8,697 nt of DNA, from NCBI GenBank assembly GCA_945876155.1, contig CAMCMW010000044.1:1-8697 (forward strand), written 5' to 3'. The notes below the pieces were generated by a model, which saw only the letters and a program-made list of their open reading frames with translations, did not search any database and was not told where the DNA came from. The translations under genes were made by a program, and so were the position numbers. Source of the stretch: an uncultured Ruminococcus sp. GTDB lineage: Bacteria; Bacillota; Clostridia; Oscillospirales; Ruminococcaceae. Below are positions 1 to 6,252 of this stretch, piece by piece (the stretch's first letter is position 1; each line of letters begins with the position of its first letter).

Positions 1-131
1 GTGGACTTGCCTGCACCGTTTCTGCCAAGCAGTCCGTAAATCTTGTTTTCCTCAAACGTGAGGTTTATGTTGTTGAGCGCTCTTGTGTTTTTGTAGTCCT
101 TTGTAACGCCCCTGACTTCAATACAGTTCAT
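1..131 (-). CDS. ABC transporter ATP-binding protein, N-terminal fragment (cut by window edge)
   Basis: Only the first 43 codons are present. The reading begins MNCIEVRGVTKDYKNTRALN and reaches the Walker A motif GRNGAGKST at the left window edge, so this is the nucleotide-binding subunit of an ABC transporter. The ATG lies 3 bases after the stop codon of the upstream GntR gene. Its ribosome binding site (AAAGGAG) sits inside the last codons of that gene, which points to translational coupling. In the YtrA family, a GntR regulator followed by such an ATPase and one or more membrane subunits forms an exporter operon, often responding to cell-wall antibiotics or stress. Substrate and permease partner cannot be seen here. 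The family call is firm from the P-loop and the N-terminal beta strand; the specific function is unknown. Confidence 0.92.
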   Translation of the reverse strand, partial: MNCIEVRGVTKDYKNTRALNNINLTFEENKIYGLLGRNGAGKS

Positions 132-134
132 GTC

Positions 135-488
135 TTACTCTCCTTTAAGCATATCTATGATTTCTTCTTTTGTGATACCAAGCCTTCCAGCCTCGGCAAG
201 CATCTTTCTGACGTAGCTTTCAAAAAATGCGTCACGCCTTTTCTTAGCAAGCTTTTCCTTTGAACCTTCCGCAACAAACATACCCACACCTCTTTTTTTA
301 TAGACAATACCGCTGTCCACCAGAATATTGATACCTTTCAGCGCAGTAGCCGGATTTATCTTATACATCACCGAAAATTCAGTTATTGAGGGTATTCTGC
401 TTTCTTCCGGAAATGCACCGGTCAGTATGGCGTCCTCTATCCCCTCTGCTATCTGCACGAAAATCGGCTTTTCGTTTTCAAATTCCAC
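135..488 (-). CDS. GntR-family transcriptional regulator, YtrA subfamily
   Basis: A 117-residue DNA-binding repressor. Residues about 8-75 form the GntR winged helix: PIFVQIAEGIEDAILTGAF, then the recognition segment SITEFSVMYKINPATALKGI, then the wing GIVYKKRGVGMFV. Only a short helical tail of about 40 residues follows. That matches the small YtrA subfamily rather than the FadR or HutC groups with large effector domains. The start is GTG at 488, with AGGAGG 13 bases upstream. That spacing is long, but no better in-frame start lies between. The gene is first in a two-or-more gene operon with the ABC ATPase downstream (3-base gap). A consensus promoter and an inverted repeat precede it, so autorepression relieved by a drug or stress signal is the likely mode. 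The effector is unknown. Confidence 0.93.
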   Translation of the reverse strand: MEFENEKPIFVQIAEGIEDAILTGAFPEESRIPSITEFSVMYKINPATALKGINILVDSGIVYKKRGVGMFVAEGSKEKLAKKRRDAFFESYVRKMLAEAGRLGITKEEIIDMLKGE

Positions 489-515
489 CTGGGTTATTGC
501 ACCTCCTTTTGTATT

Positions 516-539
516 GGTTAGTTACTACACTAATTAACC
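516..539 (-). promoter_or_regulatory. Candidate operator for the GntR/YtrA regulator
   Basis: This is an imperfect 24-base inverted repeat with outer arms GGTTA and TAACC and inner matching TTA/TAA triplets. A second, overlapping arrangement (TTAGT, 6 bases, ACTAA) uses part of the same bases. It lies immediately downstream of the predicted transcription start, between the -10 box and the ribosome binding site. A bound repressor there would block initiation or clearance. Assignment to the adjacent GntR protein is inference from position and symmetry. Confidence 0.55.
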
Positions 540-540
540 A

Positions 541-576
541 CAAGTGTATAATACCACATAATCAAAAATTTGTCAA
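541..576 (-). promoter_or_regulatory. Sigma-A promoter of the gntR-ABC operon
   Basis: Reading the minus strand, a perfect -35 box TTGACA (576-571) is followed by a 17-base spacer and a -10 box TATTAT (553-548, 5 of 6 to consensus). Transcription would start near position 541, about 50 bases before the GTG start of the regulator. This is the strongest promoter-like sequence in the window. Confidence 0.85.
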
Positions 577-587
577 GAGTTTTTTGC

Positions 588-616
588 AAAAAAATAAAGG
601 CGACCAGTGGTCACCC
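588..616 (-). terminator. Possible intrinsic terminator upstream of the gntR promoter
   Basis: On the minus strand, GGTGAC (615-610), a 5-base loop, and GTCGCC (604-599) form a 6-bp stem with one G-T wobble. It is followed by TTTATTTTTTT (598-588). It would stop transcripts arriving from the right before they enter the gntR promoter. The stem is short, so this is weaker than the other two terminators. Its core also contains the 11-base palindrome GACCAGTGGTC (602-612), which could instead be a protein site. Confidence 0.45.
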
Positions 617-645
617 ATATTATCACGTCACGCTTAAAACTTTAT

Positions 646-794
646 TGTAGGGGACGGCGCCCTCGACGTCCCTCAGATTTTCTGTATGGGTGCCGGTCGT
701 GTCACCAGAAAAATTTTTTGTTAAAGCTGAACCCGATTTGTCCTGTCCGGTCACGGACTCACCGGGCGTGACGTCGTGGGCGCCGTCCCCTACA
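646..794. repeat. 149-bp element with 25-bp terminal inverted repeats (MITE-like)
   Basis: The left end (646-670) starts TGTAGGGGACGGCGCCC. The right end (770-794) is its reverse complement, matching at 24 of 25 positions; the single mismatch is at 663, paired with 777. Inside, TTTTCTG (678-684) pairs with CAGAAAA (706-712). On the right side CCGGT (747-751) pairs with ACCGG (761-765), alternatively GTCACG (750-755) with CGTGAC (767-772). There is no credible coding sequence in it. I see no clear target-site duplication. The ends are G+C-rich against A+T-rich flanks. A non-autonomous transposon-derived repeat or dispersed intergenic repeat is the best reading, and copies elsewhere in the genome are expected but not visible here. 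Confidence 0.75.
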
Positions 795-802
795 GAATAA
801 AC

Positions 803-832
803 AAAAAAGACCGGACACAAAATCCGGTCTTT
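803..832 (-). terminator. Intrinsic terminator of the leucine-rich-repeat gene
   Basis: A perfect 10-bp stem, AAAGACCGGA (806-815) with TCCGGTCTTT (823-832), encloses a 7-base loop. On the minus strand it is followed by a T-rich tail. It starts 22 bases after the stop codon of the secreted leucine-rich-repeat gene and ends just before the inverted-repeat element. Confidence 0.9.
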
Positions 833-854
833 AAAAGTTTATATTAAGATTATC

Positions 855-2327
855 TTAGCCGAGGAGTGACTTTGCAATTTCGATTGCATCGTAAAGGTCA
901 ATTTTACCGTCGCCTGTGATATCAGCAACCTTTTCCTGTTCAGCAGTAAGCTTTGTCATGCCCATGATGTGCTTGCAGATTGCAATTGCGTCATAGAGGT
1001 CAAGCTTGCCGTTGCCTGTAACGTCACCCTTAACAACGAGTGCAGTTGTGATGTAGTCGAACATTCTGCCGTACTTGATAGCGTAGTCATAAGCAGTTGA
1101 CTTTTCAGCAACGTGCATTTTTGCGCTTGCACAAATTGTGTTTGCACTGTCATAGATTGAGCATGAAGAATTTGTAATTGTGATATCAGTCATATTTGCA
1201 CAGTTGTAGAATGCAGCATAACCAATACTTGTTACACTTGCAGGAACAATAACAGCAGGAACCTTTGTACTTGCAAAAGCGTAATCACCGATGCTTGTCA
1301 ATGAGTCAGCAAGTGTAAGCTGTGAAAGTGATGTACAGCCGCTGAATGCGTATGCTCCGATTGTTTTTACACCTGATGGGATTGATGCTGAAATAACGAA
1401 TGTCTTGTCCTGGAATGCACGGTCAGCAATACCCTTTGTACCGCTCTTGATGTTTACTGCAAGGTTTTCGTTGCTGTCAAGGCAGTTTACAACCCATGTA
1501 TCAATGTAGATTTCAGGACCTGTCTGGTTGCTGTAATCACTTGTGTATTTGAATGCGTCAACGCCGATAGATGTAACACTGTCAGGAATCTTGATTCCCT
1601 TGAGTGATTTGCAGTTATAGAAAGCATTTGCACCAATAGAGGTTACAGTTGAAGCAATTGAAACTTTAAGCAGGCTTGTACAGTCAGCAAACGCATTGCT
1701 GCCGATAGTCTTTACGCCGCCAGTAACACTTACTTCTCTGATATCTGAGTTTTTTGCAAATGCAGAATCACCGATAGTTACAACTGAACTCGGGATAGAA
1801 ATTGTTTCAAGACCCTTGTTGTAGAATGTGGAATCTGCAATACCGATTGTACCGCTCTTGATTTCAACTGCTGTTGCAGACGCACTCTGTACAGCCCAGT
1901 TGCTTACATAGTAAACAGGACCGCTCTGGTTATCTACGATATATGTGCCTCTGAACGCTGAATTACCTACGCTTGTAACAGTATCAGGAATTGAAACGCC
2001 CTGAAGCTTAGAACAGCCATAGAATGCGTAGTCACCGATTTCAGTTACGCTGTCAGGAATAACAACCTGTGAAAGGTATGTACAGTTTTCAAAAGCACTG
2101 TCAGCGATAACAGTTACAGGAAGGTTTAAGATTTCTGACGGGATTGTAACAGTTGTTGCAACTGATTCACAGTCTGTGATTTCAATGTGGTCGTCATAGG
2201 AAACATAAGTCATGTCGCCTACAGTACCGCTTGCAGCTGATACTCCCATTGATAATGCAGCTGTACAAACTGTCAGTGTACAAACTGCTGATGTAATAGC
2301 ACTTAAAATACGCTTTGTAATTTTCAA
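855..2327 (-). CDS. Secreted BspA-type leucine-rich-repeat protein with C-terminal type I dockerin
   Basis: About 490 residues from the TTG at 2327. Residues 1-31 are a signal peptide: KITKR, a hydrophobic core, then cleavage near GVSA-AS. Residues about 40-380 are LRR_5/BspA repeats with the recurring pattern IPxSVTxIGxxAFxxCxxL. Residues 433-490 are a dockerin made of two F-hand repeats, each with GNGKLDLYDAI or GDGKIDLYDAI. The calcium-loop acids are D435/D446 and D469/D480, and the paired recognition positions read LY in both halves. Dockerins bind cohesins, so the protein is probably displayed on a cellulosome or cohesin-bearing surface scaffold. The repeat part may mediate adhesion or substrate contact, which is inference. 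Start choice: AAGGAG directly abuts the ATG at 2336, whereas the TTG at 2327 has an 8-base spacing; the ATG would add three residues. It has its own promoter and terminator. Confidence 0.93.
   Translation of the reverse strand: MKITKRILSAITSAVCTLTVCTAALSMGVSAASGTVGDMTYVSYDDHIEITDCESVATTVTIPSEILNLPVTVIADSAFENCTYLSQVVIPDSVTEIGDYAFYGCSKLQGVSIPDTVTSVGNSAFRGTYIVDNQSGPVYYVSNWAVQSASATAVEIKSGTIGIADSTFYNKGLETISIPSSVVTIGDSAFAKNSDIREVSVTGGVKTIGSNAFADCTSLLKVSIASTVTSIGANAFYNCKSLKGIKIPDSVTSIGVDAFKYTSDYSNQTGPEIYIDTWVVNCLDSNENLAVNIKSGTKGIADRAFQDKTFVISASIPSGVKTIGAYAFSGCTSLSQLTLADSLTSIGDYAFASTKVPAVIVPASVTSIGYAAFYNCANMTDITITNSSCSIYDSANTICASAKMHVAEKSTAYDYAIKYGRMFDYITTALVVKGDVTGNGKLDLYDAIAICKHIMGMTKLTAEQEKVADITGDGKIDLYDAIEIAKSLLG
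858..1031 (-). other. Dockerin type I module coding region
   Basis: This 58-codon stretch encodes the duplicated calcium-binding F-hand module. The first half reads GDVTGNGKLDLYDAIAICKH and the second ADITGDGKIDLYDAIEIAKS. Both calcium loops keep the acidic positions. The near-identity of the two halves suits symmetrical (dual-mode) cohesin binding as known for type I dockerins. Which cohesin it binds cannot be told from this window. Confidence 0.9.
1344..2036 (-). repeat. Tandem 134-residue super-repeat in the leucine-rich-repeat domain (protein level)
   Basis: Residues 98-190 and 232-328 (counted from the TTG) share not only leucine-rich units but the same interruption, a longer linker reading NQSGPVYYVSNWAVQ in one copy and NQTGPEIYIDTWVVN in the other, followed by IKSGT.GIAD. 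The first 50 residues align without gaps, and I count 24 identities by eye. The offset is 134 residues, rising to 138 after a 4-residue insertion. This indicates duplication of a block of several repeats rather than of a single repeat. Confidence 0.75.
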
Positions 2328-2336
2328 ACTCAGCAT

Positions 2337-2342
2337 CTCCTT
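2337..2342 (-). promoter_or_regulatory. Ribosome binding site that decides the leucine-rich-repeat gene start
   Basis: AAGGAG ends at the base directly before ATG 2336-2334, leaving no spacer, which would not allow normal initiation there. The in-frame TTG at 2327-2325 is 8 bases away, within the usual range, and still leaves a complete signal peptide. Confidence 0.6.
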
Positions 2343-2363
2343 AATTTTTTTAGTTACAATAAC

Positions 2364-2391
2364 ATTATACCATATTTTTAAACAAATTCAA
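2364..2391 (-). promoter_or_regulatory. Extended -10 promoter of the leucine-rich-repeat gene
   Basis: On the minus strand TGG precedes a perfect -10 box TATAAT (2369-2364), giving the extended -10 form TGnTATAAT. A partial -35 box TTGAAT (2391-2386) lies 16 bases upstream. Transcription would start near 2357, giving a leader of roughly 20-30 bases. The gene is thus transcribed separately from the operon ending at pgsA. Confidence 0.8.
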
Positions 2392-2437
2392 GTAAATCTT
2401 TTGTAAACAACTTTCCATATTATTGTATATTATGCGC

Positions 2438-2469
2438 AAAAACGCTGCTTTCATTTTGTGAAAACAGCG
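2438..2469 (-). terminator. Intrinsic terminator closing the pgsA operon
   Basis: The stem CGCTG-TTTCA (2443-2447, 2449-2453) pairs with TGAAA-CAGCG (2459-2463, 2465-2469) around the loop TTTTG, with one C/A mismatch. On the minus strand it is followed by TTTTT (2442-2438). It begins 9 bases after the pgsA stop codon, and no other comparable terminator is seen between here and the right edge of the window. Confidence 0.88.
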
Positions 2470-2477
2470 CTGTAAAT

Positions 2478-3062
2478 TTATTTGTCAGAATCGATAAGAT
2501 TCCAGTAACCTTTGAGGTATACGCAGCCGGATACGACTGTCAGTCCGGCAGATATCCAGACAAGTGCCTGTATTGCAATGTCAACTGCTTTCTGCACTCC
2601 CCCTGCCGAAAATCCGAACCATTCAAAATCTCCGGAAACTGCAAGGTTTGCAAGTATCACAACGATAGTCACCATAGTAAACGCAGTTTTCAGCTTGCCG
2701 GAAAATCCTGCCGCAACAACGATTCCGCTGTCCGCCGCAAGCAGACGAAGTCCGGACACCATAAATTCCCTTGCAACAATTATGATTACCGGTATCGAGC
2801 TGATTATGTCAAGTTCAATAAACGCAATAAGCGCCGATATTACAAGTACCTTGTCAGCCAGAGGGTCGAGAAACTTTCCGAAGTTGGTAACAAGACCATT
2901 CTTTCTTGCAATGTGACCGTCAAGAGCGTCGGTGACAGACGCTCCCACGAATACCACAAGGGCAAGGGTAAAATTCAGCGGTATTGCCTTCACAAACAAA
3001 AGCAGCATAAAAACCGGTACTAAAACCGCTCTCAGCAGCGTCAGCTTATTGGGCAGATTCAT
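2478..3062 (-). CDS. pgsA: CDP-diacylglycerol--glycerol-3-phosphate 3-phosphatidyltransferase
   Basis: A 194-residue integral membrane enzyme that joins CDP-diacylglycerol and glycerol 3-phosphate to make phosphatidylglycerol phosphate, the committed step to phosphatidylglycerol. The CDP-alcohol phosphotransferase signature is complete: D45-x2-D48-G49-x2-A52-R53-x8-G62-x3-D66-x3-D70, following the start MNLPNKLTLLRAVLVP typical of PgsA. Hydrophobic segments are visible at about 15-42, 72-96, 125-142 and 163-183. Length fits the family (about 180-195). The ATG lies 17 bases inside the 3' end of rimO, with GGAGAGG 9 bases upstream. It is last in the operon and followed by a terminator. rimO-pgsA adjacency is common in Firmicutes, often near recA. 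Confidence 0.96.
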   Translation of the reverse strand: MNLPNKLTLLRAVLVPVFMLLLFVKAIPLNFTLALVVFVGASVTDALDGHIARKNGLVTNFGKFLDPLADKVLVISALIAFIELDIISSIPVIIIVAREFMVSGLRLLAADSGIVVAAGFSGKLKTAFTMVTIVVILANLAVSGDFEWFGFSAGGVQKAVDIAIQALVWISAGLTVVSGCVYLKGYWNLIDSDK

Positions 3063-4389
3063 CGGCTATCACCTCTCCAGTCAAGTCATAATCAAGAGTA
3101 TCCGTAATTTTTATGTTTACATACTGACCGATATCAAGCTTTTCTTCTCCAGCAAAGAACACTTTTCCGTCAATGTCGGGAGCGTCGCCTCTTGTACGTC
3201 CGAACCAGCATTCAGCCCACTTGTCAAAGCCCTCAACCACAGCCTCCATGACCTTTCCGATACACTCCTCATTCTTCCGGCTGTGTATCAGCTGCTGCTG
3301 TTCCATGATAATGTCGGCTCTGTGGGCTCTCACTTCCTCGTCAACCTGGTCTGCCATTTCTCCTGCGACCGTTCCCTCCTCCTGTGAATAAGGGAAACAG
3401 CCCAGTCTGTCAAATTCGATGTCCTTTACAAATTCCGCAAGACCGCCAAACTGCTCCTCAGTTTCACCCGGAAAACCGGTGATAAGGGTAGTTCTCAGAA
3501 CGATTCCCGGAACTTTGGCACGTATCTTTTCAATCAGCTCTCTCAGCTGCTTTTCGTCACCGCTTCTGTTCATATCATAGAGTACAGCGCCGTTGCAGTG
3601 CTGTATCGGTATATCCATATACTTCACTATTTTCGGCTCTTTTGCAATAACGTCAAGCAGACGGTCTGTAATTCTCTCCGGATAGCAGTAAAGCACTCTT
3701 ATCCATCTGAAACCGTCGATTTTGCAGAGTTCCTCCAGCAGTTCCGGAAGCTTTGATTCACCGTACAAGTCCTCGCCGTAGCGTGTTGTGTCCTGTGCAA
3801 TTACAATCAGTTCAGTAACGCCGTTTTCAGCAAGCCACCTTGCCTCCTTTAAAGCGTCCTCCATGGGAACACTTCTGAAACGTCCTCTTATCTTTGGTAT
3901 CGCACAGTAGGAACAGCAGTTGTCACAGCCCTCCGCAACTTTGAGGTAGGCAAAAAACGGCAGTGTTGAAATAATTCTTCCCCCCGTCACCGGCAGTTTT
4001 TCCTTTGGTGCAAAGTCAACCACACGCTCGTTTGCCAGAACATGGTCGATAACATCAACTATATCCTCCTGATTGCCGATACCGATTACTGCGTCAGCCT
4101 CAGGAAAAAGCTCTGCCGCCTCCTCCCTGTACCTCTCAGAAAGACAGCCTGTTATAATTATTTTTTTGATAGTACCCTCTGCTTTGAGCTTTCCCAGTTC
4201 AATTATAGTTTCAATTGCCTCCTCCTTTGCGGACTGTATAAATCCGCAGGTGTTGACAACTGCAATGTCCGAAAGTCCGGGTTCAGTCACAAGCTCATAG
4301 CCTCTCTGTCTGAGCTTGTAGAGCATTCTTTCAGAGTCCACAAGGTTTTTGGAGCAGCCCAGTGAAACAAGTCCGATTTTAATAGGCAT
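3046..4389 (-). CDS. rimO: Ribosomal protein S12 methylthiotransferase (radical SAM)
   Basis: A 447-residue cytosolic enzyme that adds a methylthio group to the conserved aspartate of ribosomal protein S12. The N-terminal MTTase domain carries the three cluster cysteines C12 (SLGCSKN), C48 (NTCGF) and C82 (TGCLSERY). The radical SAM motif C155-x3-C159-x2-C162 (CDNCCSYC) binds the second 4Fe-4S cluster. A TRAM domain spans about 378-441. The opening PIKIGLVSLGCSKNLVDSE marks it as RimO rather than MiaB. Start choice: an ATG at 4410 overlaps the recX stop, but AAAGGAG (4405-4399) lies between it and the ATG at 4389, with 9-base spacing, so 4389 is the real start. That leaves a 17-base gap after recX and a 17-base overlap with pgsA. 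Confidence 0.96.
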   Translation of the reverse strand: MPIKIGLVSLGCSKNLVDSERMLYKLRQRGYELVTEPGLSDIAVVNTCGFIQSAKEEAIETIIELGKLKAEGTIKKIIITGCLSERYREEAAELFPEADAVIGIGNQEDIVDVIDHVLANERVVDFAPKEKLPVTGGRIISTLPFFAYLKVAEGCDNCCSYCAIPKIRGRFRSVPMEDALKEARWLAENGVTELIVIAQDTTRYGEDLYGESKLPELLEELCKIDGFRWIRVLYCYPERITDRLLDVIAKEPKIVKYMDIPIQHCNGAVLYDMNRSGDEKQLRELIEKIRAKVPGIVLRTTLITGFPGETEEQFGGLAEFVKDIEFDRLGCFPYSQEEGTVAGEMADQVDEEVRAHRADIIMEQQQLIHSRKNEECIGKVMEAVVEGFDKWAECWFGRTRGDAPDIDGKVFFAGEEKLDIGQYVNIKITDTLDYDLTGEVIADESAQ

Positions 4390-4398
4390 TTGCTTTAT

Positions 4399-4405
4399 CT
4401 CCTTT
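4399..4405 (-). promoter_or_regulatory. rimO: Ribosome binding site that decides the rimO start
   Basis: AAAGGAG lies 9 bases before the ATG at 4389-4387 and downstream of the alternative ATG at 4410-4408. The longer reading would therefore translate its own ribosome binding site. It also puts the family's usual N-terminus (MPIKIGLVSLGC) at residue 1. Confidence 0.8.
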
Positions 4406-4406
4406 A

Positions 4407-5027
4407 TCATTCTTCAAGATAATCTTTTACTGCACTGTTTATATCATCAAAGTCATATCCCATTCTTGCAAGGGCGTTTTTCACCTTTGCAATGGATTTA
4501 GCATCGTCAGGGTCTTCAAGATACCCTGCATATTTTTTCTCAATAACAGACATGAGCCGTTCGTAAAGACCTTCCATTTCGTTTTGAATAGCGTTTTCCG
4601 CAATCTCCCCACGGACTCCCCTTTTGTAAAGCTCCTGTCTTACTCTCCTCGGACCATAGCACTTGCACACCATATAGCTGTAAACTATTTCGTTGGCATA
4701 TCTGCGGTCATTGATATATCCTCTTTCAGCCATATCGTTTGCAACTGCAAAGCATATCTTGTCCGGATAATTTTTCTGCAGTTTCTCAAAAAGCTGGATA
4801 TAGGAATAGTCTCTCTCATTGATAAGGTGCATAGCCCTGCGTGTGGCACGCCTTAAATCAGAGGCATAGAGGACTTCAGTAAGCGTATCATTGTCGATTT
4901 CGCTGTCCGGTTTCAGACCGAATTTCTCGATAATGTCCCTGTGAAGGTATACCCTCTTGCTGCCGTCGATTATAACGCAGTAGGACTCGCCCTTATATTT
5001 TTCTATAGAATCTATATTCATAATCAC
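4407..5027 (-). CDS. recX: Recombination regulatory protein RecX
   Basis: A 206-residue helical protein of the RecX family, which binds RecA filaments and modulates strand exchange and ATPase activity. The family core is seen in [22 protein letters not shown], then [17 protein letters not shown] and [15 protein letters not shown], i.e. tandem three-helix units. The N-terminal 55 or so residues ([20 protein letters not shown]) form the small lead-in region found in many Firmicute RecX proteins. The GTG start at 5027 overlaps the recA stop by 4 bases (GTGA), a classic coupling arrangement. An ATG two codons later (5021) is an alternative; neither has a strong ribosome binding site, the nearest being GGCGG 7 bases before the GTG. 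Position directly after recA strongly supports the identity. Confidence 0.93.
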   Translation of the reverse strand: MIMNIDSIEKYKGESYCVIIDGSKRVYLHRDIIEKFGLKPDSEIDNDTLTEVLYASDLRRATRRAMHLINERDYSYIQLFEKLQKNYPDKICFAVANDMAERGYINDRRYANEIVYSYMVCKCYGPRRVRQELYKRGVRGEIAENAIQNEMEGLYERLMSVIEKKYAGYLEDPDDAKSIAKVKNALARMGYDFDDINSAVKDYLEE

Positions 5028-6220
5028 TCATCATCCGCCGGTGTAAATTCTTCAAAATCGTCCTCGGCATTAACAACAGGGTCTATTTCACCCATATCCC
5101 CCATATCAGCACTCTCACCGTTAGCCGCCGCCTCAGCTGCCTCTTCAAGTTTAGTCTTGTCCTTTGCCGCCTTTGACGCAGACATGAGAGCTTCCTTGTT
5201 TTCCATAACCTTTTCTTCGATTTCCTTCATAAGCTCAGGGTTTTCTTCCAGTGCCTTCTTAACGTTGTCACGTCCCTGACCCAGCTTGTTGCCGTCATAG
5301 CTGAACCACGCACCGCTTTTCTTGATAACGTCCAGTTCCACCGCCATATCCAGCACTTCGCCAGTTCTTGAAATACCCTTGCCGAAGATGATATCAAACT
5401 CACATTCCTTAAAAGGCGGTGCAACCTTGTTTTTCTTAATCTTTATCTTGGTTCTCGCACCGATAGGCTCTGTACCGTTCTTGATAGCCTCGCCTTTTCT
5501 TACGTCCATGATAACCGACGCATAGAATTTCAGCGCACGTCCGCCGGGAGTAGTTTCCGGATTGCCGTACATAACGCCTATCTTCTCACGAATCTGGTTT
5601 ATGAAAATCGCAACGCAGTTGGTTTTGGAAAGCAGCGGAGTCAGTTTTCTCATAGCCTGTGACATAAGTCTTGCCAGCTGACCCACGTTTGAATCACCCA
5701 TATTGCCGTCAATTTCAGCTTTTGTAGTCAGCGCAGCAACGGAGTCCAGAACAACAACGTCAATAGCACCCGAACGCACCAGTGCCTCCATGATTTCAAG
5801 TGCCTGTTCACCGCTGTCCGGCTGTGATACCAGCAGATTGTCAACGTCAACTCCCAGTGCCGCAGCGTAGGTCGGGTCAAGGGCGTGTTCAACGTCCACA
5901 AAGGCAACCTCACCGCCCATTTTCTGAGCCTCTGCAATAATATGCAGTGCAACAGTTGTTTTACCCGAACTTTCCGGGCCGTAAAGCTCAACAATTCTTC
6001 CTCTCGGAACACCGCCGATACCCAAAGCCATATCAAGTCCCATAGAACCTGTCGGGATAGCGTCCACCTGCATTGTCTGGTTGGCGCCCAGCTTGATGAC
6101 TGCGCCCTTTCCGAAGTTTTTTTCTATCTGTGCGATTGCTCCCTCAAGAGCTTTTTTCTTTTCCTCTTTAGTTGTAGGAAGTGAGACCTTTGCCTTTTTC
6201 TTTAATTCAGCCTTTGCCAT
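5024..6220 (-). CDS. recA: Recombinase RecA
   Basis: A 398-residue DNA-dependent ATPase that forms filaments on single-stranded DNA for homologous recombination and, in most bacteria, LexA cleavage. Walker A is GPESSGKTT (81-89), Walker B VVVLDS (155-160), and the L2 region includes [20 protein letters not shown] (207-226). The ATG at 6220 has AAGGAG 5 bases upstream. Two points are unusual. In the L1-loop region the sequence reads [14 protein letters not shown], where most RecA proteins have GDSHxGLxAR. The C-terminal tail (about 350-398) is long and mostly acidic ([23 protein letters not shown]), about 45 residues beyond the common 350-residue length. It lies 32 bases after prmC and overlaps recX. 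An extended -10 promoter candidate lies upstream; no GAAC-N4-GTTC SOS box is visible. Confidence 0.98.
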   Translation of the reverse strand: MAKAELKKKAKVSLPTTKEEKKKALEGAIAQIEKNFGKGAVIKLGANQTMQVDAIPTGSMGLDMALGIGGVPRGRIVELYGPESSGKTTVALHIIAEAQKMGGEVAFVDVEHALDPTYAAALGVDVDNLLVSQPDSGEQALEIMEALVRSGAIDVVVLDSVAALTTKAEIDGNMGDSNVGQLARLMSQAMRKLTPLLSKTNCVAIFINQIREKIGVMYGNPETTPGGRALKFYASVIMDVRKGEAIKNGTEPIGARTKIKIKKNKVAPPFKECEFDIIFGKGISRTGEVLDMAVELDVIKKSGAWFSYDGNKLGQGRDNVKKALEENPELMKEIEEKVMENKEALMSASKAAKDKTKLEEAAEAAANGESADMGDMGEIDPVVNAEDDFEEFTPADDE

Positions 6221-6252
6221 ATTAACTCCTTTTCTGCCGTACCCATACAGTA

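Noticed and set aside
646..794. The inverted-repeat element as a riboswitch for the gntR operon
   Set aside because: It lies upstream of the gntR promoter, not in the leader, and consists of near-perfect terminal repeats rather than a recognisable riboswitch core.
646..794. Target-site duplication flanking the element
   Set aside because: The flanks (ACTTTAT on the left, GAATAAAC on the right) are both A+T-rich but contain no clear direct repeat longer than a couple of bases.
623..820. 65-codon open frame across the inverted-repeat element, minus strand
   Set aside because: It is made mainly of the terminal repeats and hairpins, has no ribosome binding site, resembles no family, and runs through the terminator of the preceding gene.
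4390..4410. Longer rimO start at ATG 4410 overlapping the recX stop
   Set aside because: The ribosome binding site AAAGGAG lies downstream of that ATG and correctly spaced before ATG 4389, where family members begin.
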